Shown piece by piece: positions 44,187-52,728 of a DNA stretch of 64,000 nt. The notes under the pieces were generated by a model. The model had not been told where the DNA came from. It made no database searches and saw only the letters and a list, made by a program, of their open reading frames with translations. The DNA is from Microbulbifer celer. Lineage in GTDB: Bacteria > Pseudomonadota > Gammaproteobacteria > Pseudomonadales > Cellvibrionaceae. The stretch lies in assembly GCF_020991125.1 (NCBI RefSeq), contig NZ_CP087715.1, forward strand, positions 1,391,501 through 1,455,500. The letters run 5' to 3'. Positions within the stretch are counted from its first letter, which is position 1; every line of letters begins with the position of its first letter. Position numbers and translations under genes: made by a program.

Positions 44187-45038
44187 GTGACCGCAGTAAT
44201 ATTCCATGAGCCAGTATTTGCCACGATTGTGGAGTCTGGTGACCAGCTCTATTTCTATGAGGTGGGCACCACCACCGACCTGACTGTCTACCTCGACGCA
44301 GGCCTATCCACTCCCGCACCGCAGCCCATCGTAGCTGACGCTGCTGGCCGGTTCCCGCCGATCTATATCGACTCCACCGGCAACCCGCCGAAGGTGGTTC
44401 TCGACGACGCCAACGACGTTCAGAGGTGGACCACGAACGAGTACCCCATCGAGGATAGCGCGGGTCTTTCCCAGAGCGTTGCGCAGCTCCAGCTCGATGT
44501 TGAGGCCGTAGAGGGAGACCTACTGACCGCTGAGAGTGATATTGACCAGCTGCAGACTGATGTTTCGGACCATGAGTCACGCATTACGGCGCTAGAGGGC
44601 CAGGAGGTCGATTTAGGAAATATCGGGCTCGGGGCAAAAATCACCCGCGGTGCTACTCAGCCCGCCCCCAGCGGAGATACCACTGTTGTATTCACAGCCA
44701 CTGATTTCGACGATGCTGACATCGTTGTATCAAATGAAATTGTCATACCCGCTGGAGTGACCCGAGTATCTATAACGGGGGGGTGTAAATTGACAGTCAA
44801 CCAGGAGGGTAGCTATCAATTGCGATTGCTGCGCGACGGCAGCCATCCGGCGACGTATCCGGCTGACGGTAATTACGTGACGGATATAGGCGGCAGCGCC
44901 CCGCTGGCATTCAACATTTCCTCCGGCGAAATTTCGGTTTCAGAGGGGCAGACGTTCCAGCTGGAACTGGTCAATGGATCGGGACAGTCCGCGACTATCG
45001 GCGGCGGCGCCTTTATGAGCGCGACAATTTTACGGTGA
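44187..45038 (+). CDS. Tail fibre/spike protein 1
   Basis: 283 residues from GTG 44187. N-terminal virion-attachment-like region (FATIVESGDQLYFYEVGTTTDLTVYLDAGLSTPAPQPIVADAAGRFPPIYID, a pattern seen at the head-binding end of podovirus fibres), then a coiled coil (SVAQLQLDVEAVEGDLLTAESDIDQLQTDVSDHESRI) and a beta-rich C-terminal domain like C1q/collar folds. Likely receptor binding. No VR-like sequence is present here, so it is not a DGR target. Confidence 0.75.
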   Translation: MTAVIFHEPVFATIVESGDQLYFYEVGTTTDLTVYLDAGLSTPAPQPIVADAAGRFPPIYIDSTGNPPKVVLDDANDVQRWTTNEYPIEDSAGLSQSVAQLQLDVEAVEGDLLTAESDIDQLQTDVSDHESRITALEGQEVDLGNIGLGAKITRGATQPAPSGDTTVVFTATDFDDADIVVSNEIVIPAGVTRVSITGGCKLTVNQEGSYQLRLLRDGSHPATYPADGNYVTDIGGSAPLAFNISSGEISVSEGQTFQLELVNGSGQSATIGGGAFMSATILR

Positions 45039-45042
45039 CCAG

Positions 45043-46107
45043 ATGCCGATCGTAGAGTTTCAGCCAGACCTGATACTAAATTCTGTTCTCGCGCCCCGCT
45101 GGCGGCTGGAGTTTGTAGATTCGGACACCATGTCCCGGGCGCCCGTTTTCTCTGATGCTGGCGCAACGATAGAGCATGCCCAGCCGGTTACCCTGGACAG
45201 GATGGGGCAGCTTCCTGCGATATTTGTTGATGATACGGTCAGCTATCAGGTTTCTGCCTACAACGAGTTTGGGGTGTTTCGATACCAGCAAACATTCCCG
45301 GGCCCCGGGGTGGCGATACGGTTTGATGATCTGGCCGACACGCCAGATAGCAAGACTGGCGAGGATGGGCGGTTCCCGACTGTGGATGAATCCAGCGATC
45401 GGCTGGTTTACCGAGCGCCACCGTCAGAGTTCACCGGAGACTGGTTCTACGCCGCAGATACCACGATGGTTGATCCGGGGCTTGGATTCGTTCGCACGGA
45501 CGACGCTCCAGTGTCGGCCACCAGCATGGCTATCAGCGTATCCGGTTCAACTGGGAACGATTTCACGGCTCTATTTCAGACATTGCGGGCTGGCGACATT
45601 CTTTACGCTCAGACCTCCAGCGGTGCCAATTGGGCTCGGTTTGAAATCACCGGTACGCCGACAGATAACACCACCTGGTTCCTGATTCCCATCAATCGGG
45701 TGGATGGGTCTGGAACGGTCAATACCGGCGACAACATCATTATCCGGTTCAGTTACGGAGTGTCAGCCACATCGCTGGTCCCCACTGTTCAGCCTATTAA
45801 GAGCTCGAGCTTCACGATCCCCGCACCTGACAACACCAGCCGCACAATAATCGTCCCGACTGATTCCAGCTCCGGAGCATTCACGCTCACCCCGGATTCC
45901 GCCGGATGGCAGCCAGGAGACAGCCTGATTGTTGTCGATAGCCCGGGCACATCGTGGGCGGTTAATGCCGTATCCCTGGATATACAGGGCGGGGGGCACA
46001 ACTACCACGAGGACGGTGCTACCACTATTTCTCTCACTGGCGGGGGCATCAAACGGTATGTCTACGTCAATTCAACCACGGGATTTGCCGATGGAATCCC
46101 ACCATAG
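45043..46107 (+). CDS. Tail fibre protein 2
   Basis: 354 residues. Same attachment-like N-terminus (SDTMSRAPVFSDAGATIEHAQPVTLDRMGQLPAIFVDDTVSYQVSAYNEFG), followed by beta-rich repeats with many Thr, Ser and Gly residues. Probably a second receptor-binding or fibre component that replaces or joins the first. Function by composition and position. Confidence 0.7.
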   Translation: MPIVEFQPDLILNSVLAPRWRLEFVDSDTMSRAPVFSDAGATIEHAQPVTLDRMGQLPAIFVDDTVSYQVSAYNEFGVFRYQQTFPGPGVAIRFDDLADTPDSKTGEDGRFPTVDESSDRLVYRAPPSEFTGDWFYAADTTMVDPGLGFVRTDDAPVSATSMAISVSGSTGNDFTALFQTLRAGDILYAQTSSGANWARFEITGTPTDNTTWFLIPINRVDGSGTVNTGDNIIIRFSYGVSATSLVPTVQPIKSSSFTIPAPDNTSRTIIVPTDSSSGAFTLTPDSAGWQPGDSLIVVDSPGTSWAVNAVSLDIQGGGHNYHEDGATTISLTGGGIKRYVYVNSTTGFADGIPP

Positions 46108-46117
46108 GAAAACAGCC

Positions 46118-46513
46118 ATGAAAACAGTAACTGCCACCCTGTTAGCGATCATTCTTTCCGCGTTCTGCAGTGTCGCCACCGCGGCAGAATTCAACGTCCC
46201 GAAACAGCTTCACGCCGGGTTCCAGGCGCACCGCGTTAGCTACTCAATCAAAATGTCCAAGGTGGTTACTCTGGGGCTTCAGGAGGTCACCGGTACTGCC
46301 CGTCTCTATGTCGGCAGCAGCCCTACAACCCTGGAGCAGGTGGCAGAAATAGGGTTTGACTACGATCTCGCCCTGGGCGTCTCTGTTGGTCAAGAAATCG
46401 GCGTCACACAGCAGCTGTACTGGGAGAAAATAAACCCTCAGTGGTATGTGCTGGTAGAGACGGATGGCAACGCAGATTTTGAGATGGTGTGGCAGCTAGA
46501 GCAGGCGTACTAA
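46118..46513 (+). CDS. Secreted prophage cargo protein
   Basis: 131 residues from ATG 46118 (AGGA 9 nt upstream). Clear signal peptide MKTVTATLLAIILSAFCSVATAA with a cleavage site after Ala-Ala, then a beta-rich mature part of about 108 residues. No family recognised. As the last rightward gene it may be a fibre chaperone-like or lysogeny-expressed periplasmic protein. Confidence 0.6.
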   Translation: MKTVTATLLAIILSAFCSVATAAEFNVPKQLHAGFQAHRVSYSIKMSKVVTLGLQEVTGTARLYVGSSPTTLEQVAEIGFDYDLALGVSVGQEIGVTQQLYWEKINPQWYVLVETDGNADFEMVWQLEQAY

Positions 46514-46524
46514 CGGATTCAAAA

Positions 46525-46692
46525 TTATCCAAACAGTGCCCCTGCCATTATCCAGAGCAGCAAACCCAAAAACATAACGGCGATAGTGCCCATTCCGGCC
46601 AGAATGAGCCAATCCGGTATGATGCCGGGCTCCTCTATAGTTCTTCCGCCTGGGCCCGGCTTGAGTCGGCCGAAAAGCCATGATTTGATCAT
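46525..46692 (-). CDS. 55-residue single-span membrane protein at the right prophage end
   Basis: Starts MIKSWLFGRLKPGPGGRTIE, followed by a hydrophobic helix (DWLILAGMGTIAVMFLGLLLWIMAGALFG) to the C-terminus. A near-perfect SD, AAAGGAGGTC, lies 6 nt before the ATG. Oriented against the fibre genes next to attR, where lysogenic conversion genes are common. Function unknown. Confidence 0.65.
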   Translation of the reverse strand: MIKSWLFGRLKPGPGGRTIEEPGIIPDWLILAGMGTIAVMFLGLLLWIMAGALFG

Positions 46693-46808
46693 ATTTTGAC
46701 CTCCTTTCAGGGTATGATCTCACGTCGCGGCTATTCGGTCACGGGTGAAGCTTGGTGATTGTCGTTTTCACATTTAGAATCAATAACTTGGGTTAGTGTT
46801 CCAGCTAG

Positions 46809-46856
46809 ACTGGGGGTGTGGTGGTCGTCGGTTCAAATCCGGCCGCTCCGACCATA
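46809..46856. repeat. attR: 48-bp direct repeat at right prophage end
   Basis: Exact copy of 9583-9630 (3' half of tRNA-Pro). The 5' half of a tRNA is missing, so it is not a functional tRNA gene. Confidence 0.95.
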
Positions 46857-46882
46857 CAATCGTTGTAAATCAACGGCTTAGA

Positions 46883-46908
46883 AGCCCGCCAATTGAGCGG
46901 GCTTTTTT
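46883..46908 (+). terminator. Rho-independent terminator right of attR
   Basis: AGCCCGC / GCGGGCT stem, 7-nt loop, six T. It probably terminated tRNA-Pro transcription before the prophage inserted. Confidence 0.75.
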
Positions 46909-47061
46909 GTGTCTGGAATTTAAGTCCAGAGCTCAGATCTGCTATTGCCGTCTTTTGTAAGTGTGCGATCCTCTAGTGGTTATCTGCAAGTCATCTAAGA
47001 TTCGCTCCCTCATTGTCGTCGAAAGCATTGCAAGTACCCTGGAAGTTAGGATATTTTCCTA

Positions 47062-48126
47062 ATGGAGAATTCGCTCACCCGGGTTTTGAGATCTCGGTCA
47101 AAAAAGATAAGAAGAAAGGAATCGCAAGTGTTTTTGTCTGAATCCAGTTTGGATGATCTGCTCCAAACGGTATTTACAAGGCTTTTTTCAAAAGGTCGCT
47201 CTGTTAGCTCAACTCGCGGGAAGTCTACAGAGCTAATTGGCGTACTTCTCGAGCTTAAAAACCCACTTTCCAGGCTAAGTCGATCGGAAACTAAGGGAAA
47301 GCTCTTTAGCGCTTTAGGTGAGCTGCTGTGGTATCTCTCGGGCTCAAACGAAGTGGACTTTATTGAGTACTACCTTCCACGTTACGGTGAGAATTCCGAT
47401 GATGGCAAGACTATTTACGGCGGTTATGGCCCCAGGATCTTTCGGCATCGAGGACATTACGATCAACTAGCAAATGTGATTGAGCTTCTTGAAAGGAAGA
47501 GCTCAACTAGGAGAGCGGTGATCCAGCTTTTCGATGGTGAAGATCTTTTCGAACATCATACAGATATTCCTTGCACCTGCACGTTACAGTTTTTCGTTCG
47601 TCAAGAAATGCTGCATCTGCATGTAAACATGCGGTCAAACGATGCATTTAGAGGGTTGCCACACGATATTTTTGCATTCACATTTTTACAGGAGATAGTC
47701 GCAAGAACACTAAAAGTAAAGGTGGGAACTTATAAGCACTCAGTTGGAAGTTTGCATTTGTACGATGTAGAGGAAACAAAGGCGGTTAGTTTTATTGACG
47801 AAGGCTTCCAGTCAAACATACCAATGCCGCCTATGCCTACTGGCGATCCTTGGCCAAGTATAGAGGTTTTACTTAACGTGGAAGGGAGAATCCGGAGGGG
47901 CGAAAAAATTGATATAGAGAAAATTGATGTCGGAAGTTATTGGAAGGATTTGATTATACTTCTGCTTATTTTTAGGGAGTCCAAAACAGCGGGTGGGGCT
48001 CAGGTAGTTTCCTATTTAAAGAGTAAGCTTTCGTCGGAAATATATGTTCCGTATATAGCAATGCGGGAGAGAGTTTTGAAAGAGGTGACGAAGCAAAGAG
48101 AGCTTTTCGAGAAGGAAGGAGCCTGA
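47062..48126 (+). CDS. Thymidylate synthase-like pyrimidine C5-transferase with dCMP-type specificity residue
   Basis: 354 residues (E. coli ThyA 264). The ThyA fold is clear: LGELLWYLSGSNEVDFI, nucleophile Cys171 in DIPCTCTLQF, phosphate-binding Arg191-Ser192 in MRSNDAFRGLPHD, and the SLHLYD segment. ThyA has Asn (E. coli N177) in GLPFN; here the aligned residue is Asp202 (GLPHD). Asp at this site is known in dCMP hydroxymethylases and favours cytosine nucleotides. So it may methylate or hydroxymethylate dCMP or CMP rather than make dTMP. First gene of an AT-rich three-gene operon. Confidence 0.8.
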   Translation: MENSLTRVLRSRSKKIRRKESQVFLSESSLDDLLQTVFTRLFSKGRSVSSTRGKSTELIGVLLELKNPLSRLSRSETKGKLFSALGELLWYLSGSNEVDFIEYYLPRYGENSDDGKTIYGGYGPRIFRHRGHYDQLANVIELLERKSSTRRAVIQLFDGEDLFEHHTDIPCTCTLQFFVRQEMLHLHVNMRSNDAFRGLPHDIFAFTFLQEIVARTLKVKVGTYKHSVGSLHLYDVEETKAVSFIDEGFQSNIPMPPMPTGDPWPSIEVLLNVEGRIRRGEKIDIEKIDVGSYWKDLIILLLIFRESKTAGGAQVVSYLKSKLSSEIYVPYIAMRERVLKEVTKQRELFEKEGA

Positions 48127-48127
48127 T

Positions 48128-48925
48128 TTGGAGGGGGTTATTAAAAGTACAATCCTTGATTTGGTTAAGAAAATGGATAGCTTGGAGCGCTCACGTGTTC
48201 AAGTGATACCTTGGAGTACGCCAGTTCCTTCATTTGGTGATCCTGTGAAGTCTTATGTGGCGACGTTAGGGCTGAATCCGAGCAATAAAGAGTTCGTTGA
48301 TGATGCCGGGTTGGAGTTGAATGGTAAGGACCGGAGATTCGAGACTTTAAAATCTTTGGGGGTAAAAAATTGGTCTGATGTTAAAGGGAGTCACTTATCT
48401 CGAATTGAAATTTCTTGCAGAAAATATTTCGAGAAAAACCCTTATGATAGGTGGTTTGGTGCTTTGGATGAATTAATATCGGGTACCGGATTCTCTTATT
48501 ACAATGAAATGTCTCCCGCATGCCATTTGGATTTAGTGCCGTTCGCAACTGACTGCAAATGGTCAAGCTTAAATTCTGCAGAGAAAAAAATCTTGCTTGA
48601 GAGCTCTATAGGCTCTCTTGCTAACTTGTTAAAGATATCAAAGATAAAACTGATTGTTTTGAACGGTGCAACCGTGGTCAATCAATTTAACAAGGTCACT
48701 CAAGCTAACTTTTCGATAAGGGAGAAGGCTTCCTGGTGCCTGCCTCGGAGTAATGGGGCGCATGTTAAGGGTGTTTCTTACGTTGGTAGTATCGATCATG
48801 TCAACGGAGTTGAATTAGGAAGGAGTATAAAGGTTGTCGGGTTTAACCATAACATCCAGAGCAGTTTTGGAGTGACGAAAAAAGTTAAAAGCTCCATTAA
48901 GAAATGGATTTCTAGTTATTCATGA
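48128..48925 (+). CDS. Uracil-DNA-glycosylase superfamily-like protein
   Basis: 265 residues from TTG 48128, six bases after AAGGAG; ATG 48173 is an alternative. VATLGLNPSNKEF (47-52 core) looks like UDG motif A, LIVLNGATVVNQF like the central strand, and KVVGFNHNIQSS like the terminal motif with a catalytic-loop His. Members remove or bind uracil or modified bases in DNA. It lacks the Fe-S cysteines typical of family 4. Assignment is by motif only. Low GC like its partners. Confidence 0.55.
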   Translation: MEGVIKSTILDLVKKMDSLERSRVQVIPWSTPVPSFGDPVKSYVATLGLNPSNKEFVDDAGLELNGKDRRFETLKSLGVKNWSDVKGSHLSRIEISCRKYFEKNPYDRWFGALDELISGTGFSYYNEMSPACHLDLVPFATDCKWSSLNSAEKKILLESSIGSLANLLKISKIKLIVLNGATVVNQFNKVTQANFSIREKASWCLPRSNGAHVKGVSYVGSIDHVNGVELGRSIKVVGFNHNIQSSFGVTKKVKSSIKKWISSYS

Positions 48926-48935
48926 GGGCGTATTT

Positions 48936-49862
48936 GTGCAAATTATGAGTCGTGAAGAGTATCGGGCACTGCTAGGAAACCAGCTGGAGCAGCTCGATGG
49001 GGTTGTTCCGCTCCAGGGGATACGTAACGAAAATATGCGTAGCTGCTTGGTTGAGCAGTTTATAGATAGCATTAGAAGAATTGATTACGTTCGTGTACTT
49101 AGCGAGAGGGGGGTTTCTGAGCAAGTTTCTGATCCTACTAATGACATGTTTGATCCTATAAAGGCGGCAGTCCACTATCAAGAGCAAGGAAGCATCGATG
49201 AGGCATGCTGGCTGGTTTTCTTGGCTATCCATGTAGGTAAAAATGCCAGATCCGGCTGGGTGAGAGTTCGAGACTTATACGGAGCATTGGGTGCCGATAT
49301 TTGGTCCTGGGAGAGGGTGTGCGGTAATTTGGATGATTTTGGTGTATGGCTTGAACGCAACTATATGAATATAGGTGGGGCGTTCGGAAATCATCGAAAA
49401 TATGAATCATTAAGACCGAATGTACAGGGAAGCCCGATAAATGTAGTGCGGAGCTACGTTGAATGGGTTGGCGGGAGTCATCAAGCATTTTTCTCCTTTA
49501 CGCAACAGGAAGTCGACTGTTGTCCGAATGCTCACTTTGATTACTTGTATAACTCAATGTTTTTTGTGCGACGTTTCTCTAGGTTGTCAATATTTGATTA
49601 TTTGACGATGTTGGCCAAAGTCGGTGTTGTTGATATATCCCCTCCTCGTGCCTACTTGAAGATGGCCACCGGCCCCAAAAAAGGTGCAAAGCTACTTTTC
49701 ACTGGTAGTCGAGATTCAAATGAAAGCACTGAAAATTTAGAAGGCTTTCTAGTCCTGCTAAATGAGAACATGTCACTTGGATATTTGAGTATGCAAGTGT
49801 TAGAAGATGCGTTATGTAATTGGCAAAAAAGTCCAGAACGGCACGTCAGATTCAGAGGTTAA
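48936..49862 (+). CDS. Protein resembling alpha-glutamyl/putrescinyl-thymine pyrophosphorylase group
   Basis: 308 residues from GTG 48936 (ATG 48945 possible). All-helical look with VRSYVEWVGGSHQAFFSFTQQ, then FDYLYNSMFFVRRFSRLSIFDYLTMLAKVGVVDISPPRAYLKMATGPKKGAKLLFTG. This 'GPKKGAKLL' ending recalls aGPT-Pplase domains, predicted to attach groups to hydroxymethylated pyrimidines in DNA. The match is from memory of the pattern and is tentative. Third gene of the operon; ends one base before the convergent ImmA/IrrE gene. Confidence 0.4.
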   Translation: MQIMSREEYRALLGNQLEQLDGVVPLQGIRNENMRSCLVEQFIDSIRRIDYVRVLSERGVSEQVSDPTNDMFDPIKAAVHYQEQGSIDEACWLVFLAIHVGKNARSGWVRVRDLYGALGADIWSWERVCGNLDDFGVWLERNYMNIGGAFGNHRKYESLRPNVQGSPINVVRSYVEWVGGSHQAFFSFTQQEVDCCPNAHFDYLYNSMFFVRRFSRLSIFDYLTMLAKVGVVDISPPRAYLKMATGPKKGAKLLFTGSRDSNESTENLEGFLVLLNENMSLGYLSMQVLEDALCNWQKSPERHVRFRG

Positions 49863-50960
49863 TTAATGTTGAGGTATAGATTTCCAATTGTATCTATTCT
49901 TTAGTTTGTTCAGATAGTCATGCCTCAACAATCCTGCGTGCTGGAGTTGCCCTACGACGATACCTGGAGAAATTTTTAATTTCTTTGCGAAGCGAATGAT
50001 TTCTCTCCATTTTCGTGAATTTAATTTTGAGAATTCATTCTCGTATTCTTCTGGAATGAGGATGTTTCTTGCAAACTGATTGGCTTCAGTCTCTGCCGCA
50101 GCTTCCGATATGTGCTTTTCTTCTATGAATAACTCGCGATCACTATGGAGAATCAGGTGACCTATTTCATGGAACAGAGTGAACCAAAAATGATCATCGG
50201 AAAGGTATCTAAAGCTAAGCATTACCACTGCTTTACCATTTGGAGTTGAAAACGTCGCTCCGCTTGCTCTACAGCCAGAGGGGGTTGGGGCAATAACAAG
50301 TACAACTCCACAGTTGGCTAGTATTTCCTTAAGTGGAGGGAGAAATGTTGCAGGGTTTTTTTCTTGACTCAGTGTTTTTATTTTATCTGTGGCGCTTAAA
50401 AGTTTCCGCTTGCACAGTGGTGTGCAGTTTGAATTTTCACTTACGATAGACCCTTGCCTAAGCCAAGATATAGTTGCCTCTACAACAGGCTCAAAGGTTT
50501 CAGTTGTTCTGAATGCAGTGTCTAAAATTAGACCTTTGTACTTATTTTCCCACTCTTGCATGGATGAAACTTTAAAAAAATCCAGTAGATTTTTGAATTT
50601 TTCTCTTTTTGATCTTGTCTTCGGAATCCACCCAAAACTTGCCATATCTCTAGTTGGAAACTTGGACAACCAGGTCTCTTGCTCATTTTCGCTATTAGCT
50701 ATATGAAGTAGATCATTTCTATATTGCTTCTCACGGTTGATCCAGAATTCCATCGAGCCACCGACGATTTTTTCCAAATCAAGTGCCAATTCTTCATCTA
50801 TAGGAAAATTACCTTTTAGTAATTTAGCGGTGTCTCTGACAGACTTTTCTATTGTTCGTGCAAACTCGCTAACTTCGATATTTTTCTCATGCAAAATGTC
50901 TTTTATTGTATCGCCAGGAGGGCTTGCCCAATTTGGCTGAAAAGCTATGGAATTGTTCAT
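49863..50960 (-). CDS. HTH-ImmA/IrrE fusion, antitoxin partner
   Basis: 365 residues. An N-terminal HigA/XRE helix-turn-helix (GDTIKDILHEKNIEVSEFARTIEKSVRDTAKLLKGNFPIDEELALDLEKIVGGSMEFWINRE) is joined to a C-terminal zinc metallopeptidase domain with FHEIGHLILHSDRE and a downstream Glu (AAAETEANQFARN). Such fusions act as antitoxins or regulators cleaved or activated by stress. It starts 2 nt after the HigB-like stop, as in a two-gene toxin-antitoxin operon. Confidence 0.82.
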   Translation of the reverse strand: MNNSIAFQPNWASPPGDTIKDILHEKNIEVSEFARTIEKSVRDTAKLLKGNFPIDEELALDLEKIVGGSMEFWINREKQYRNDLLHIANSENEQETWLSKFPTRDMASFGWIPKTRSKREKFKNLLDFFKVSSMQEWENKYKGLILDTAFRTTETFEPVVEATISWLRQGSIVSENSNCTPLCKRKLLSATDKIKTLSQEKNPATFLPPLKEILANCGVVLVIAPTPSGCRASGATFSTPNGKAVVMLSFRYLSDDHFWFTLFHEIGHLILHSDRELFIEEKHISEAAAETEANQFARNILIPEEYENEFSKLNSRKWREIIRFAKKLKISPGIVVGQLQHAGLLRHDYLNKLKNRYNWKSIPQH

Positions 50961-50961
50961 T

Positions 50962-51282
50962 TTATTTCTCGATCCCTAAAATTTTAATTCGGTAAATTTT
51001 TGACCAGTCAATTTGATCATTGACTAATCTAGGGTTTGAAACGTGATTAGCTGAAAATTTGATTAAGTATTGATCAGCTAACTCCAGAACAAACAGTTCA
51101 TCTCCATTTTCCAGTATTGGCCTAGGCTTCCCCACCAGCAAGTCAAATACCGTGGTTGCTGAACGAATATCAGCCAGTCTTTTTTTCAAGACTTCAGTTA
51201 CATTAATCCCAAAACAGTCTTGGGCAACGCATTCATTCTCGCATTGATCACGAAGCGCTTTAGTCAAAAATGCGATTTCCAA
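50962..51282 (-). CDS. HigB/RelE-superfamily toxin-like protein
   Basis: 106 residues. Pattern of the HigB-type mRNA interferase fold: LKKRLADIRSATTVFDLLVGKPRPI...DELFVLELADQYLIKFSANH...VDWSKIYRIKILGIEK-like ending (IDWSKIYRIKILGIEK). It likely cleaves ribosome-bound mRNA, with the downstream HTH-peptidase as antitoxin. AT-rich like its partner. Confidence 0.65.
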   Translation of the reverse strand: MEIAFLTKALRDQCENECVAQDCFGINVTEVLKKRLADIRSATTVFDLLVGKPRPILENGDELFVLELADQYLIKFSANHVSNPRLVNDQIDWSKIYRIKILGIEK

Positions 51283-51820
51283 GTTGTTATCAAGCTAGGT
51301 ATCCATAGGTTGTACAATCTTATCATTAATGGCGTGATGACTCTCAAGTTATGGCACTTTTAGGTTGAAAATTACGCTGACAGTGGCTTTTGAGCTGCGG
51401 CCGTACAGTTATTGACAGTACTCCAAGGGAGGGGCGTTAGCCCCTCCTATTGCCCTCGCTTCCACTCCGTAACTTTCAAATTCAGCAACCGGTCGAACTG
51501 TCCACTCGTGAAAGCGCGTGATAACCCTGGATCTCCCCTGAAATAGCAGTCCAATCAATTTTTGAGCTTCTTGGCCGTACTTGTTGAGTCTCTCTTTGAT
51601 GACATGCAGCGCCCGCAACGGCAGGCTGGCTCGTTCTGGAGTAGGGCCGCGGGACAGCTCGGCGAAGGGAGGAGCTAACGGTCAAACCTTGACTCAACAG
51701 CTTTCATGTAAACCCATTCTGATCCAGGAGCGAAGCCGCGAGTCATCGCACGCCGCCATTCCCCACAGAGAGCGGGGCCAGTGGCCCCTTTCGTCTGCTG
51801 ACAGCTAACAGGCTGATCGA
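51283..51820. other. Gene-poor gap between the island and host genes
   Basis: 538 bp. Base composition returns from AT-rich to GC-rich near 51400. A GGAGGGGCGTTAGCCCCTCC hairpin lies at about 51425-51450. Minus-strand frames of about 70 codons (for example 51409-51618) show no family pattern and may be remnants. This is the likely right edge of the acquired island. Confidence 0.4.
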
Positions 51821-52501
51821 TCAAAACCGAACGGTATAGGAGCCGGTCAGCAGAGCAGGTTGGTCACCATCTACCGCGAACTGGGTGTATTCCAGTCCCA
51901 GTTCCCCGATCGGCGCGTTCCATACGGCAAAGGCACCGTAAAAGGGATCCTGGCCGTTCTCGCTTCTTCTGCTCTCATACCTATAGCTTTCAGATATCGG
52001 AGGTTCCTCCGAGTATTCTTCATAAAAAAAGCCGAGGTCGTATGTGTATTCCTGCATCAAATTGGAAAGCGTAGCGACTCTCCAGTATTGATATCCGGCC
52101 GAGAATCCTACGTAGACGGGTTGTTGCATGTCGGTGTGCAGCCGGACGGATGCCCCGAGCAAACGCCCGGCGAAAGTCTGGGTCCCCCGTACTCTGCCTT
52201 CCTCGCCATAGAGTGCCAGGTCGCCATATTCGTAATCTATGTGAGTATCGCTCTCGCCGATATCGTAGAGACCAAGTTCGAAGGCGATATAGCGATTGTA
52301 TTGATAGCCGCCAACCACAGAGAAGCCGAAACTGCGGTCCTTGGTAAAGTCTTCGGCCCTTTCGTCGAGTTTTAGGCTCGCTACCCCGATGCTGCTGCGG
52401 AGGTAGGCTTTATCCAGGAAGCCTGGGCGCTGGTCGCTGACTTGCGCATTGGCTGAGATGGATGTCGTCGCAGCGATGGCTGCCATAAATACTTTGTACA
52501 A
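51821..52501 (-). CDS. Outer-membrane beta-barrel protein
   Basis: 226 residues. Signal peptide MYKVFMAAIAATTSISANA, then alternating beta strands (YLRSSIGVASLKLDE, FGFSVVGGYQYNRYIAFELGLYDI, VYVGFSAGYQYWRVATLS) and a C-terminal strand ending YTVRF with terminal Phe, the BAM recognition signature. An OmpA/OmpW-like eight-strand barrel of unknown ligand. Confidence 0.8.
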   Translation of the reverse strand: MYKVFMAAIAATTSISANAQVSDQRPGFLDKAYLRSSIGVASLKLDERAEDFTKDRSFGFSVVGGYQYNRYIAFELGLYDIGESDTHIDYEYGDLALYGEEGRVRGTQTFAGRLLGASVRLHTDMQQPVYVGFSAGYQYWRVATLSNLMQEYTYDLGFFYEEYSEEPPISESYRYESRRSENGQDPFYGAFAVWNAPIGELGLEYTQFAVDGDQPALLTGSYTVRF

Positions 52502-52728
52502 CGTTGTATCCCCGTTAACTGGTCATTTTTGGAGGTGGCGTATTCTTCCACAAGGACGTGCTTGACGCGATAGCGTATTGGGGGAGGGGGCAGACGCGGG
52601 GCGGTGGTGCGGGGAGTGTTGAGCGCACTCGGTGGGCATCTCGCAGCAGTTGGAGTAGGAGGTGTGCTGTTTGGCCCTGGAGGCACCGCGCCGAGTGGCG
52701 CGATGCCTTCGCTGATTAAAAGATGGCC

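Noticed and set aside
44187..46107. Third DGR target among tail fibres
   Set aside because: I looked for the CVRAVRSG/AAVWCV pattern and the TR-like nucleotide core in the fibre genes and found neither.
46809..46856. Second tRNA-Pro gene
   Set aside because: Only the 3' half is present; it is the attR copy.
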